A stretch of 64,000 nt of DNA, from the NCBI RefSeq assembly GCF_029626105.1, contig NZ_JARUBH010000009.1, positions 2,666,001 to 2,730,000 of the forward strand, given 5' to 3'. The notes beneath the pieces were generated by a model that saw nothing but the letters and a program-made list of their open reading frames with translations, was not told the origin of the DNA and did not search any database. This DNA comes from Solwaraspora sp. WMMD792. GTDB taxonomy: Bacteria > Actinomycetota > Actinomycetes > Mycobacteriales > Micromonosporaceae. Positions 26,529-36,086 of this stretch are shown here, in pieces. A program made the position numbers and the translations under genes. How positions within the stretch are numbered: the stretch's first letter is position 1; each line of letters starts with the position of its first letter.

Positions 26529-27680
26529 TCAACGTGAACGGGGCAGGTTCAGCACCCGCTCCGCGAGAATCGACTTCTGGACTTCCTCCGTGCCGCCCTC
26601 GATCGTGTGGGCGCGGGCACGCAGGTAGCGGTGCATCCGGGCGGCGGCGCCGGCACCGTCGAGAAGCACTCCGCCGGCGTCGTCGAGCTGCACCGCGAGC
26701 CGGTTCGCGTGCTGCACCACGCCGGCCCACAGACTCTTCAGCGCCGACGTCTCCGGGCCGGGGACGCCACCGGCGCGGCTCTCCGCCAGCATCCGCATCG
26801 ACCCGATCCGGACCGCCTCGGCGTCGCACTGCAACGCACCGATCGTGTCGACGACGGCGCTGTCGTCAGCCAGTCCCCGCGCTATCGCCAGATCGACGAC
26901 CCGGTCCACCGCCTGTCGGGCCCACACCCACAGGTTCAGCGCCATGCTGCCGCGTTCGAAGGCGAGCGTGGTGAGCGCGACCTTCCAGCCGTTGCCGACC
27001 CCGCCGAGCACGTCGGAATCGGGGACGAACACGTCGTCGAGGAACATCTCGTTGAACTCGGTGTCCCCGTTGATCATCACCAGTGGTCGGACGGTGAACC
27101 GGTCCATCGGGGCCAGGAAGTAGGTGATGCCCCGGTGCCGGGGCTCCTCGGGGTCGGTCCGCGCCAGCAGCAGACACCGGGAGGCGTTGTGCGCGTTGGA
27201 GGTCCAGATCTTGGTGCCGTTGATCAGCCAGCCGCCGTCGACCCGGGTCGCGGCGGTACGCAGACTCGCCAGGTCGGAGCCGGAGCCGGGCTCACTGAAG
27301 CCCTGGCACCAGTACTCCTCGCCGCGCAGGATGCCCGGCAGGTACCGGGCCTGCTGCTCGTCGCCGCCGTGCGCGATGATCGTCGGACCGGCCAGCATCA
27401 TGCCGACACCGTTGAGCGGGTACGGCGCGCCCCGGACCGCCGCCTCCTCGTTGAAGATCGCCTGCGCCAACGAGTCCATTCCCCGACCGCCGTGCTCGAC
27501 CGGCCAGGACAACCCGGCCCAGTTGCCGGCGCAGAGTCGCTCCTGCCAGACCCGTGACCAGTGCTCACGCTCGCTCTGGGACAGCTCCTCCTGATCGGGC
27601 ACGTCGCGCAGCGCCTGGTCGAGCCAACTGCCGGCCTCGCGCCGGAACGCGAGGTCGCTGTCGCTGTCATCGAAGTCCAC
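26529..27680 (-). CDS. Acyl-CoA dehydrogenase
   Basis: A 383-residue acyl-CoA dehydrogenase. The GTG at 27680 is chosen because AGGGGAG lies at normal spacing; an in-frame GTG ten codons upstream lacks this. Motifs: YWCQGFSEPGSGSDLASLRT and INGTKIWTSNAHNA in the middle domain, and HTIEGGTEEVQKSI near the C-terminus, where the Glu is the probable catalytic base. It introduces an alpha,beta double bond in an acyl-CoA with FAD. It probably forms a complex with the product of the next gene. Confidence 0.86.
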   Translation of the reverse strand: MDFDDSDSDLAFRREAGSWLDQALRDVPDQEELSQSEREHWSRVWQERLCAGNWAGLSWPVEHGGRGMDSLAQAIFNEEAAVRGAPYPLNGVGMMLAGPTIIAHGGDEQQARYLPGILRGEEYWCQGFSEPGSGSDLASLRTAATRVDGGWLINGTKIWTSNAHNASRCLLLARTDPEEPRHRGITYFLAPMDRFTVRPLVMINGDTEFNEMFLDDVFVPDSDVLGGVGNGWKVALTTLAFERGSMALNLWVWARQAVDRVVDLAIARGLADDSAVVDTIGALQCDAEAVRIGSMRMLAESRAGGVPGPETSALKSLWAGVVQHANRLAVQLDDAGGVLLDGAGAAARMHRYLRARAHTIEGGTEEVQKSILAERVLNLPRSR

Positions 27681-27719
27681 GCCGGGCTCCCCTGTCGTCG
27701 GACACCTCACACGTCGTGG

Positions 27720-29270
27720 TCACGCCGACACCTCCGGGGCACGGGTGAGCCGCGCCTTGTAGAGCTTGCCGTTGGGGTCGCGGGGCAACGCCGCGCGGAC
27801 GACGTACGAATGCGGACGTTTCGGCTTGGCCAGCCGTTCGGCGAGGTAGGTGCGGATCTGCGCGAGCGCCGTCTCGGCGTCGGGCGCGCTCTCGGTCAGC
27901 ACGACGTGGGCCTGCGGCACCTCGCCGAACTCAGGATCGGGTACGCCGACGACCCCGGCGTCGGCGATCCAGTCGTGGCCGAGCAACGCGGCCTCGATCT
28001 CGGCCGGGTAGACGTTGACCCCGCCGACCAGGATCAGTTCGGCCGCCCGGCCGGTGATGTAGAGGAAGCCGTCGGCGTCGACGTGGCCGACGTCCCAGAC
28101 GGTCATCAGCCCGTCGCGGCGGGCGCCGTCGGTCTTGCCGGGGTCGTTGTGGTACTCGACCCGGTCGGAGCCCTGACGCATGTAGACGATGCCGGTCTGC
28201 CCGACCGGCACCTCGTTGCCGAGCTCGTCGAGGATCCGCAGCGTCGAGATGGAGGCCGGACGACCGACCGTGCCCGGGTGGGCGAGCCACTCGTGCGGGC
28301 GGGCGATGGTGGTGCCGACCTCGGTCGAGCCGTAGTACTCGTAGACCACCGGGCCGAACCAGTCGAGGATGCGCTGCTTGACCTCGCGCGGGCACGGCGC
28401 GGCACCGTGCAGGACGTAGCGCAGCGAGGAGATGTCGTAGCTGTCGCGAACGCCCTGGGGCAGTTGCAGCAGCCGGTAGAAGTGGGTCGGCACCATGCTG
28501 GTCCCGGTGACCCGCCGCTCGTGGACCCGACGCAGGAAACCCTCCGGCGTCCAGCCGTCCATCAGCACCATCGTGCCGCCGGCGTGCAGGGCGCCCATCG
28601 CGGGGGTGATGTTCGCCGAGTGGTACAGCGGGGCCGAGACGAGCCAGGACCCGAACGCGGGACGTTCCATCCCGAACTCCTGGAACAACCACCGGTAGGT
28701 CGACGCACCGGTGTCGGCGTCGACTCCGGCCAGGGGCCGTTTCACCCCCTTCGGGCGGCCGGTGGTGCCCGAGGTGTACATCATCAGCGACCCGGCCGGG
28801 GTCTGCTCCGGGCTGACCGTCGACATACCGTCGGTGAGCTGCGACAACGGACGAACGCGATCGGTGGTGGGGACTCCGTCGACGTACATCTGGATCCCGG
28901 GCACGCCGACGGCGGCCGCGGCTGCGACGACCGACTCCACCCGCCCGGAACAGACGACCACCTTGGCGCCGCTGTCGGCGAGGATGTAGGCGATCTCCGG
29001 CTCGGTCAGGTGGTAGTTGAGCGTCACCAGGTAGAGCCCTGACTGCATCGCGGCCAGGTAGAGCGCGACCATGCCGGCACTGTTGGTCATCACCGCCGCG
29101 ACCGTGTCACCGGCACGCAGGCCCGCGCGGGTGCGCAGGCCGTGCGAGATCCGGTTCACCTCGGCGTACAGCTCGCCGTAGGAGATCTGCCGATCGTCGG
29201 CAGTCACGATCGCGCACAGGTCCGGCTCGGCGGCTGCCCAGAGCCGGAAGCCGGTCCGCTCGTCGCTCAT
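27720..29270 (-). CDS. Acyl-CoA ligase (AMP-binding family)
   Basis: A 516-residue ANL ligase and the first gene of a three-gene operon with the two acyl-CoA dehydrogenases. ATG 29270 follows AAGGAGT; the open frame extends further upstream but through non-homologous sequence. The phosphate loop is MMYTSGTTGRPKGVKRP and the adenine site YEYYGSTEVGTT. The C-terminal catalytic lysine is in DPNGKLYKA. It probably activates a fatty, steroid-like or other hydrophobic acid. Its promoter region (29271-29339) is shared with the divergent hydrolase gene and contains operator (b). Confidence 0.87.
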   Translation of the reverse strand: MSDERTGFRLWAAAEPDLCAIVTADDRQISYGELYAEVNRISHGLRTRAGLRAGDTVAAVMTNSAGMVALYLAAMQSGLYLVTLNYHLTEPEIAYILADSGAKVVVCSGRVESVVAAAAAVGVPGIQMYVDGVPTTDRVRPLSQLTDGMSTVSPEQTPAGSLMMYTSGTTGRPKGVKRPLAGVDADTGASTYRWLFQEFGMERPAFGSWLVSAPLYHSANITPAMGALHAGGTMVLMDGWTPEGFLRRVHERRVTGTSMVPTHFYRLLQLPQGVRDSYDISSLRYVLHGAAPCPREVKQRILDWFGPVVYEYYGSTEVGTTIARPHEWLAHPGTVGRPASISTLRILDELGNEVPVGQTGIVYMRQGSDRVEYHNDPGKTDGARRDGLMTVWDVGHVDADGFLYITGRAAELILVGGVNVYPAEIEAALLGHDWIADAGVVGVPDPEFGEVPQAHVVLTESAPDAETALAQIRTYLAERLAKPKRPHSYVVRAALPRDPNGKLYKARLTRAPEVSA

Positions 29271-29278
29271 CGGACTCC

Positions 29279-29308
29279 TTGAGTTAAATTCCGACCATCC
29301 GGTATGTT
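29279..29308 (+). promoter_or_regulatory. Divergent promoter region with TetR-type operator (b)
   Basis: The operator TTCCGACC-ATCC-GGTATGTT occupies 29289-29308. A plus-strand promoter TTGAGT (29279-29284), 18-bp spacer, TATGTT (29303-29308) would be fully covered by it. The minus-strand ligase gene starts at 29270, so one bound repressor could silence both directions. Confidence 0.7.
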
Positions 29309-29339
29309 GTTGTTTCCACAGTAAGGGAGGCGTCTGACG

Positions 29340-30356
29340 ATGTCCAGACCCGTGAACGACACGCATGCCGCCAGCTATCACGCCCGGCAGATACCGGCTC
29401 CGACCGAGGTCACCGACGGCGTCTGGGCGATCCCGATCCCGCTGCGCGGCAGCGCACTGCGCTACGTCACCGTCTTCCTGGTCGACATCGGTGACGGTGC
29501 CGTTCTGATCGACGCCGGCTACGACCACCCGAGCTGCTGGCAGTCGTTCACCGAATCGGTCGCCGCGATCGGCCACCGGATCGAGACGATCTCCACCGTC
29601 CTGCTCACCCACAACCACCCGGACCACATCGGCTTCGCCGCCCGGGTCCGGGCGCTGTCCGGTGCCTCGGTGGTCATGGGGCAGGCCGACGACTTCGCCA
29701 CCATGCACCGGGGCAGGGGCGGCTTCCTCACCCAGCTGCGGACCGCCCTCACCACGACCGGCGCCCCGCCCGACGTCGTCGAGGCGATGTACGCCGACGC
29801 GGTCGCGGTCACCGCGCACCACGAGGACCTGCGGATCGACCTGGCCGTGGCCGACGAGACCGAGTTCCGGTTCGGCGACGTGACCATTCGCGCCGTGCCA
29901 GCCCCGGGGCACACCTACGGGCACACCGTCTACTTCGACACCCGCGGCTCGGTCTTCACCGGCGACACGATGATGCCCGAGGGCCCCACCCAGCTCGCGA
30001 TCGTCAGCCGCGCCGACGACGACCCGGCGGCGGACCTGTTCCGGACGCTGCAGCGCGTCCGCGACCTCGGCGCGACGATCGCCTGCCCGGCCCACCAGTT
30101 CCCGTACCGCGACGTCGCGGCCCGCGCCGACGAGCTGGCTGCCTTCCACCGTGACGAGGTCGCCACCGTCAGCGCACTGGCCGGGACCGACGGGCAAACC
30201 ACCGCCTGGGACGTCGCCCGGCGGATGCGGTGGCGTAAGCCATGGGACGAACTCGGCCGGGGTACCCAACGGTTCTCCCTCGTCCATGCCCAGGCCCTGC
30301 TGCGGCACACGGCGGCGTCCACCGGTAGTCGTCAGTCGCGTCGCGGCCGGTCGTAG
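29340..30356 (+). CDS. Metallo-beta-lactamase-fold hydrolase
   Basis: A 338-residue MBL-fold protein with the zinc motif THNHPDH (His91, His93, Asp95, His96), followed by PGHTYGH and FTGD metal-ligand segments. The ATG has AGGGAGG upstream. In acyl-CoA catabolic loci such enzymes often cleave lactones or CoA thioesters, which would fit here. It is divergent from the ligase operon under operator (b). Its last 25 bp overlap the end of the convergent ligase gene. Confidence 0.83.
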   Translation: MSRPVNDTHAASYHARQIPAPTEVTDGVWAIPIPLRGSALRYVTVFLVDIGDGAVLIDAGYDHPSCWQSFTESVAAIGHRIETISTVLLTHNHPDHIGFAARVRALSGASVVMGQADDFATMHRGRGGFLTQLRTALTTTGAPPDVVEAMYADAVAVTAHHEDLRIDLAVADETEFRFGDVTIRAVPAPGHTYGHTVYFDTRGSVFTGDTMMPEGPTQLAIVSRADDDPAADLFRTLQRVRDLGATIACPAHQFPYRDVAARADELAAFHRDEVATVSALAGTDGQTTAWDVARRMRWRKPWDELGRGTQRFSLVHAQALLRHTAASTGSRQSRRGRS

Positions 30357-31948
30357 GTCCAGTCCGGGCGCGCCGACGACCGCAGCTCCCGCAGGCTCCG
30401 CTTCAGCACCTTGCCGGACGGATTCGTCGGGAACTCGTCCACTACGTAGATTTCCTTCGGCACCTTGAAGCCGCCGAGACGCTGCCGGGCGTGGGCGATC
30501 AGCGACTCGGGTTCCAGGCCGGGTCGGCCGATCACGAACGCCACCGGGACCTCCAGCCACACCGGATGCGGCGCCGCCACCACCGACGCGGCCAGCACCA
30601 GCGGGTGGTCGGCCAGTACGTTCTCGATCTCGGCACTGGACATGTTCTCCCCACCGCTGCGGATCATGTCCTTGAGTCGGTCGCGGATGTACAGGTAGCC
30701 GTCGGCGTCGAAGCGACCGATGTCGCCGGTGTGGAACCAGCCGTCGCGCCAGGCCGCCCGGGTCGCCTGCGGATCGTCGAGGTAGCCGGGGCTCACCTTT
30801 GGGCCCCGCGCGATCACCTCGCCGTCGTCACCGACCAGCACGTCGTTGCCGTCCGCGTCGACGACCCGTACCTGGACCCACGGCACGGGCAGGCCGACCG
30901 ACCCCTGCTTGGACCGCATGTGCGCCTCGTCCAGGTACGTCAGGGCGCTGCACGTCTCGGTGAGACCGTAACCCTCGATCAGCCGGGCGTCCGGAAAGAG
31001 CTCCCGCGCCACGGCGAACAACGCCGACGTGACCTGCGAATAGATGACCCACCGCACCGAGGTCAGATCGGCGACGACGACGTCGGCCGCACGGCGGACC
31101 ATGTCCAGCATCGTCGCCGCCATCACCATGCCGGTGATCCGCTCGGTCTCGATCGCCCGCAGTACCGCCGCCGGCTCGAACCGCCGGTGCAGCACCATCG
31201 TGCCGCCGACATGCCAGATGCCGAAGCCTGGCAGATCGGTGCCGCCGACGTGGTACAGCGGTGCGAAGTTCAGGATCCGGTCGCTCGGCCGCAGCCCGAG
31301 CTCGACGATCTGGGCGTGCATGTTCATGTTCACGTTGCCGTGGGTGAGCAGCACGCCCTTGGGCAGCCCGGTCGTGCCGGAGGTGTAGACGATCCGGTGC
31401 AGGGCCGCCTCGTCGAGATCGACGTCGGCGACTTGGGCACCCCGGTGGCTCCCGATCAGCGCGCGCACGTCGACCCAGCCGTCGTCGTCGATCGGTTCCA
31501 GCGCGAACCGGCGTACGTCGGCCGTCGGGCCGGCGCCGGCCTCGGTCAGCGCGGCGTCGGTCAGCGCGGCGTCGGTCAGCGCGGCGTCGGTCAGCGCGGC
31601 GTCGGTCAGCGCGGCGAACTCCGGGACCGTCGCGACCGCCTGGACCCGCGCGTGCCGCAGCAGCTTGGCCAGTTCGCCGGCGGTGAGCCGGTAGTTCAGT
31701 GGCACGAAGACCGCGCCGAGCTTCGACAACGCCAGCGACAGCAGCAGGAACTCGGGCACGTTGTTGGCGATGATCGCCACCCGGGCGTCGCGGCGGACTC
31801 CCTCGGCGGCCAGACCAGCGGCCAGGGCCTCGACGTCGGCGGCGAGCTGGCGGTGGGTCCACCGCCGGCCCTCGAAGACCAACGCGTCGGCGTCGGCGAA
31901 CCTCCGGGCGTTACCGGCCAGCATCGCGGCGACGTTCGCCGTACTCAT
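30332..31948 (-). CDS. Acyl-CoA ligase (AMP-binding family)
   Basis: A 538-residue ANL ligase, last gene of the long importer/thiolase operon. ATG 31948 overlaps the stop of the preceding ligase gene. The phosphate loop is IVYTSGTTGLPKGVLL, the adenine site EGYGLTETC, and the C-terminal lysine lies in NPSGKVLKRSL. A 15-bp tandem repeat at 31545-31617 gives a run of TDAAL units in a linker. Its closest neighbour in sequence is the adjacent ligase at 31945, so the pair may differ in substrate or act at different degradation steps. Confidence 0.87.
   Translation of the reverse strand: MSTANVAAMLAGNARRFADADALVFEGRRWTHRQLAADVEALAAGLAAEGVRRDARVAIIANNVPEFLLLSLALSKLGAVFVPLNYRLTAGELAKLLRHARVQAVATVPEFAALTDAALTDAALTDAALTDAALTEAGAGPTADVRRFALEPIDDDGWVDVRALIGSHRGAQVADVDLDEAALHRIVYTSGTTGLPKGVLLTHGNVNMNMHAQIVELGLRPSDRILNFAPLYHVGGTDLPGFGIWHVGGTMVLHRRFEPAAVLRAIETERITGMVMAATMLDMVRRAADVVVADLTSVRWVIYSQVTSALFAVARELFPDARLIEGYGLTETCSALTYLDEAHMRSKQGSVGLPVPWVQVRVVDADGNDVLVGDDGEVIARGPKVSPGYLDDPQATRAAWRDGWFHTGDIGRFDADGYLYIRDRLKDMIRSGGENMSSAEIENVLADHPLVLAASVVAAPHPVWLEVPVAFVIGRPGLEPESLIAHARQRLGGFKVPKEIYVVDEFPTNPSGKVLKRSLRELRSSARPDWTYDRPRRD
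31545..31617. repeat. 15-bp tandem repeat, about five copies
   Basis: The unit GTCAGCGCGGCGTCG is repeated four times exactly plus a partial copy, in frame within the ligase gene. There are no spacers, so this is not a CRISPR array. Confidence 0.88.
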
Positions 31949-33468
31949 CCGGCCACCGCCGTCTCGCGCAGCTGCTTCTTGAGCACCTTGCCGGAGTCGT
32001 TGCGCGGCAGCGACGTCACGATCTGCACGTACTTCGGCACCTTGTACCGGGCCAGTTCGGCCCGGCAGTGCTCGCGGATCCCCTCTGCGGTGGCGGTCGC
32101 GCCGGCGCGCAGGATCACGTACGCCTTCGGGACCTCGTCCCAGGTCGGGTCCGGCACCCCGATGACGGCGACCTCGCTGACGTCGGGATGCTTCGCGATG
32201 ACCCGTTCGATCTCGGCGCTGGCGATGTTCTCCCCACCGGACTTGATCAGGTCGGCGCGGCGGTCGACGAACCACAGGTAGCCGTCGGCGTCGATCCGCC
32301 CGACGTCGCCGGTCAGGAACCAACCGTCCCGACGGGTGCGCCGGTTGGCCTCGTCGTCGTTCCAGTAGCCGGGTGAGATCTTCTCGCCCCGGATGATGAT
32401 CTCCCCCGCCACGCCGGGCGGCACCGGCTGGAAGTGTTCGTCGACGATCCGGATGTGCACCCCGGGGAACGGCGCGCCGAGCGCGCCGAGCTTGCTCTGT
32501 TCGTGGGCGGCGTCCAGGTAGCAGACGCCGTTGCACAGCTCGGTCATGCCGAAGGTGTCCACCAGCCGTACGTGCGGCAGCCGGCGTTTCACCTCGCGCC
32601 GCACGCTGGGCGCGACCCCGGCGAAGAGCAGGTAGCGCAGCGACCCGAGGTCCGACTGGTCGTCGCGGTCGAGCAGCCCGAAGAGGATCTGTGCCGCCAG
32701 GACCATGCCGGTGATCCGCTCCCGGGCCACGGTCCGGGCGATGTCCGCGGCCTTGAACGTCGGGGTCAGCACCATCGTCGCGCCCGCCACGAACGTCGCC
32801 AGGCCCGGCGCCTCCAGCCCGCTGACGTGGAACAACGGAGCCGAGACGAGGATCCGGTCGGCTGCGGTGAGCTCCAGTTCGAGCACCTGCGCCAGGTGGT
32901 TGGCGGTGAGGTTGCCGCAGGTGTGGATGACGCCCTTCGGGCGTGCGGTGGTGCCGGAGGTGTAGAGCAGCCGGTGTATGTCGGCCGAGGTCTTCTCCGC
33001 GTCCGGCACCCGCACCCCCGGCGGCTGCGCGGCGAGCAGATCGGCCAGTCGACGGGCGTCGGCGACGACCCGGGTGCCGTTGGCCACCGTGATCCGCAGG
33101 CCGGTCGTGGTCGCCAGGGTGGCGGCGTCCGCAGCGAAGTCGTCGTCGTAGATCAGGGCGGTGACGCCGGCCTGGTCGATGACGTACGCCTGCTCGTTGG
33201 GGTGCAGCCGCCAGTTGAGCGGAACGGAGATGGCACCGAGGCGGCTCAGCGCCAGCAGTTCGATGACGTACGTGGCGGTGTTGCGCCCGAGCACCCCGAC
33301 CAGGTCGCCGACGCCGATGCCGACGGCGCGCAGCGCCGCCGCGTGCCGGTCGACGTCGGCGTCCAGTTCGGCGTAGGTCCAGCGGGACTCTCCGTCGACC
33401 AGCGCCTCCCGGTCGGCGCGGCGCAGCGCCTGCCGGCGCAGCGTTTCGGTGAAGTTGCTGGTCGCCAT
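31945..33468 (-). CDS. Acyl-CoA ligase (AMP-binding family)
   Basis: A 507-residue ANL ligase. It has LLYTSGTTARPKGVIHT as the phosphate loop, VDTFGMTELCNG in the adenine site, GYLWFVDRRADLIKSGGENI at the hinge, and a C-terminal NDSGKVLKKQL lysine. The start codon overlaps the stop of the VOC gene by one base, and its stop overlaps the next ligase start. Two ligases back to back in the same operon suggest either different side-chain intermediates or redundancy. Confidence 0.88.
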   Translation of the reverse strand: MATSNFTETLRRQALRRADREALVDGESRWTYAELDADVDRHAAALRAVGIGVGDLVGVLGRNTATYVIELLALSRLGAISVPLNWRLHPNEQAYVIDQAGVTALIYDDDFAADAATLATTTGLRITVANGTRVVADARRLADLLAAQPPGVRVPDAEKTSADIHRLLYTSGTTARPKGVIHTCGNLTANHLAQVLELELTAADRILVSAPLFHVSGLEAPGLATFVAGATMVLTPTFKAADIARTVARERITGMVLAAQILFGLLDRDDQSDLGSLRYLLFAGVAPSVRREVKRRLPHVRLVDTFGMTELCNGVCYLDAAHEQSKLGALGAPFPGVHIRIVDEHFQPVPPGVAGEIIIRGEKISPGYWNDDEANRRTRRDGWFLTGDVGRIDADGYLWFVDRRADLIKSGGENIASAEIERVIAKHPDVSEVAVIGVPDPTWDEVPKAYVILRAGATATAEGIREHCRAELARYKVPKYVQIVTSLPRNDSGKVLKKQLRETAVAG

Positions 33469-33962
33469 CAGCTGCCGCCTTCCCGCCGCCGGGCCAGGAT
33501 CTCCTCCCGGGACGGCAGCGCCACGAACTCCAGCAGGTTGCCGTCGAGGTCACGGGCCGCGAAAGCGGTGATCGGCCCGTAGTTGTCCAGCAGAACCTGG
33601 TTCGGCGGGCTCAGGCACTGCGCGCCGAGCTCGACCAGCCGGGCGTACAGCTCGTCCATCTCCGCCAGCGGCACCGCGAAGCTGAGCAGGAAGGTACCCA
33701 GTTCCAGATGTCCACCGGTCGCCGTCCGGGTCGCGGTGCCGTTCCACTCGATCAGTTCCAACTGGCCGATCTGGCTCGGTCCCTGCAGGTACTGGACCCG
33801 GCCGGCGGTGCCGGCGGGCAGGCCCAGCGACACCTCGATGCCGGGGCCGGCGACGTCGGCCCGCAGGGTCCGACGGTAGCCCAGCGCCTTCTCGTAGAAG
33901 TCCGCAGCCCGGTCGACGTCGGAGACGGTCACGGCCACATGGTGCACTTCGCTCACCGGCAT
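33468..33962 (-). CDS. VOC-family protein (methylmalonyl-CoA epimerase-like)
   Basis: A 164-residue vicinal-oxygen-chelate protein with VHHVAVTVSDVDRAADFYEKALGY at the start and AARDLDGNLLEFV near the end. This layout and length resemble methylmalonyl-CoA epimerases and related lactoylglutathione lyases. AAGGGAG precedes the ATG. Its place between an SDR and two ligases suggests action on an acyl-CoA intermediate, but the substrate is unknown. Confidence 0.75.
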   Translation of the reverse strand: MPVSEVHHVAVTVSDVDRAADFYEKALGYRRTLRADVAGPGIEVSLGLPAGTAGRVQYLQGPSQIGQLELIEWNGTATRTATGGHLELGTFLLSFAVPLAEMDELYARLVELGAQCLSPPNQVLLDNYGPITAFAARDLDGNLLEFVALPSREEILARRREGGS

Positions 33963-33984
33963 GGTGGCTCCCTTCCTTGACGGC

Positions 33985-34905
33985 TCAGACGGTTGGACCG
34001 ACGGGTCCGGACAGGGCCCGCTGGATCAGCGTGACCTCGTCGGCGCCGCTGTCGGGAACGATGAAGTCGTCGAGCCGGCAGATGTCGTCGATCGACGCGC
34101 TGATGTCGTCGGGCGAGACCGGCTCGGCCCCGCCGTACCAGCCGGGGGTGACGCCGAGGAAGATCCGCCCGACCCGGCCGCCGCCGACGGTGAGGATGTG
34201 CCGGTTGAGCTGGCACTGCCCGGAGGCGAGGTAGGTCGCCACCGCGGCGACGTGCCGGGGATCGAACCGGTCGGTCAGCTCACCGAGCAGGTTCTCGGTC
34301 ATCCGGGTCGCGGCGGTCGGCGCGATCGCGTTCACCAGGATGCCCCGGCGGGCTCCTTCCAGCGCGAGCACGTTCATCAGCCCGATCAGACCGGCCTTGG
34401 CAGCTCCGTAGTTGGCCTGGCCGAAGTTGCCGAACAGCCCGGACGACGAGCTGGTCAGCACGATCCGCCCGTACCCCCGCTCGGCCATCTGCCCCCACGC
34501 GGGCCGCAGCACGTGGAACGCACCGGCGAGATGCACGTCGAGGACCGCGGTGACGTCCTCCTCGTGCATCTTGGCCAGCGTGCCGTCCCGCAGGATGCCG
34601 GCGTTGTGGATCACCGCGTCGATCCGGCCGTACTCCTGCACGGCCCGGGCGACGAGGTCGGCGCCGCCGGCGGCGGTGGCGACCGAGTCGGTCGACGCGA
34701 CCGCGACACCGCCGGCGGCGCGGATCTCGTCGACCACCCGCTGCGCCGCACCGGAGGAACCCGAACCGTCCACCGCCCCGCCGAGGTCGTTGACGACCAC
34801 GCGGGCACCGCGTTCGGCCAGCAGCAGGGCGTGCGCCCGGCCGATCCCGTTGCCGGCGCCGGTGACGATCGCGACCTGCCCGTCGAGGCGCACCTCGGCG
34901 CTCAC
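33985..34905 (-). CDS. Short-chain dehydrogenase (3-hydroxyacyl-CoA dehydrogenase type)
   Basis: A 306-residue SDR. The GTG start overlaps the thiolase stop (GTGA). Residues 8-40 hold the NAD-binding VAIVTGAGNGIGRAHALLLA and VVNDLGG, the latter Asp favouring NAD. The catalytic set is Ser (LTSSSSGLFG), Tyr and Lys (NYGAAKAG). The extra C-terminal 50 residues and VNDLGG segment match the HSD17B4 subfamily, which oxidises 3-hydroxyacyl-CoAs. It directly follows the thiolase, so together they would finish a beta-oxidation round. Confidence 0.87.
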   Translation of the reverse strand: MSAEVRLDGQVAIVTGAGNGIGRAHALLLAERGARVVVNDLGGAVDGSGSSGAAQRVVDEIRAAGGVAVASTDSVATAAGGADLVARAVQEYGRIDAVIHNAGILRDGTLAKMHEEDVTAVLDVHLAGAFHVLRPAWGQMAERGYGRIVLTSSSSGLFGNFGQANYGAAKAGLIGLMNVLALEGARRGILVNAIAPTAATRMTENLLGELTDRFDPRHVAAVATYLASGQCQLNRHILTVGGGRVGRIFLGVTPGWYGGAEPVSPDDISASIDDICRLDDFIVPDSGADEVTLIQRALSGPVGPTV

Positions 34906-36086
34906 CGCTGGCTCCCCAGCACCGCGACGAACGCCACGCAGGAACCCGGCTGCCCGCCGAGATTCTGCGCGAGGGCCAACCGGGCGTCGGGCACCTGGCG
35001 GGCACCGGCCGCACCCCGCAGCTGGGTGAAGCACTCGAACACCATCCGCAGCCCGGTGGCGCCGATCGGGTGGCCGAACGACTTGAGACCGCCGTCGGTG
35101 TTCACCGGCAACGCGCCGCCGAGGTCGTACCGGCCGTCGAGAATGTCCCGCCAGGCCTTGCCCCGCTCGGAGAATCCCAGGTCCTCCATCAGCACCACCT
35201 CCGTCGGAGTGAAACAGTCGTGCACCTCGGCCAGCGAGATCTGCGTCGCCGGGTCGGTGACGCCCGCCTGGTCGTAGGCCTGTCGCGCCGCCTGCACCAC
35301 CTCCGGGAAGGTGGTGAAGTCGTAGCCGTCGGTGGCCAGACCCGCGCCCGACCCCGCGACGAACCCCATCCCCCGCAGGAACACCGGCTTGTCGGTGTAG
35401 CGGTAGGCGTCCTCGGCGCGGACCAGGATGGCCGCGGCGGCGCCGTCGGACACCCCCGAGCAGTCCAGCACGCCGAGCTGCCCGGCGACGCGCGGCGCGT
35501 TCTCGACGGCCTCGGCGGAGACGGCCCTACGGAACTGGGCGCGCTCGTTCAACGCGCCGTTCTCGTGGTTCTTCATCGCGACCCTGGTCAGGGCGCTGCG
35601 CATGTCCCGCGCCGCGACGCCGTACGCCTGCTGGTAGGCGGGGGCGAGCAGGGAGAATCCGGCGGGTGCGGTCCAGTCGACGTCGGTGCCGTCGGCGGGT
35701 GGGTAGACGGCGGCCAGACCGGAGTACGCCGAATCCTTCAGCTTCTCCACCCCGGTCGCCATCACCATGTCGTACGCCCCGGACGCGACCGCGAACGCCG
35801 CGTTGCGCAACGACTCCGAGCCGGTGGCGCAGTAGTTCTCCACCCGGGTGACCGGCTTGCCGACCAGGCGCAGCGGCCGGGCCAGGGTCTGCCCGGACAT
35901 ACCGGAGCCCTGGGTGCCCACCCAGAACGCGTCGACGTCGTCGAGGGTGGCACCGGGCAGCGACCCGACGCACTCGTGCACCGCGTCGACCAGCAGATCG
36001 TCGGCGGAACGGTGCCAGTGGTCACGAAACGGGGTACAGCCCATCGCGACGATCGCGACGTCGTGGGCCATCCGTCTACTGGCCAT
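34902..36086 (-). CDS. SCP-x-type thiolase
   Basis: A 394-residue thiolase of the SCP2/SCP-x branch. The nucleophile is Cys86 in ENYCATGSE, and the other active-site segments are EVHDCFTPTE and GHPIGATG. Such thiolases cut bulky 3-ketoacyl-CoAs, for example steroid side chains. They often need a DUF35 partner, and the gene just upstream encodes a DUF35-containing fusion whose stop overlaps this start by 11 bp. Confidence 0.88.
   Translation of the reverse strand: MASRRMAHDVAIVAMGCTPFRDHWHRSADDLLVDAVHECVGSLPGATLDDVDAFWVGTQGSGMSGQTLARPLRLVGKPVTRVENYCATGSESLRNAAFAVASGAYDMVMATGVEKLKDSAYSGLAAVYPPADGTDVDWTAPAGFSLLAPAYQQAYGVAARDMRSALTRVAMKNHENGALNERAQFRRAVSAEAVENAPRVAGQLGVLDCSGVSDGAAAAILVRAEDAYRYTDKPVFLRGMGFVAGSGAGLATDGYDFTTFPEVVQAARQAYDQAGVTDPATQISLAEVHDCFTPTEVVLMEDLGFSERGKAWRDILDGRYDLGGALPVNTDGGLKSFGHPIGATGLRMVFECFTQLRGAAGARQVPDARLALAQNLGGQPGSCVAFVAVLGSQR

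Noticed and set aside
31545-31617. Possible CRISPR-like repeat array
   Set aside because: The units are 15 bp, directly adjacent without spacers, and in frame in a ligase gene.
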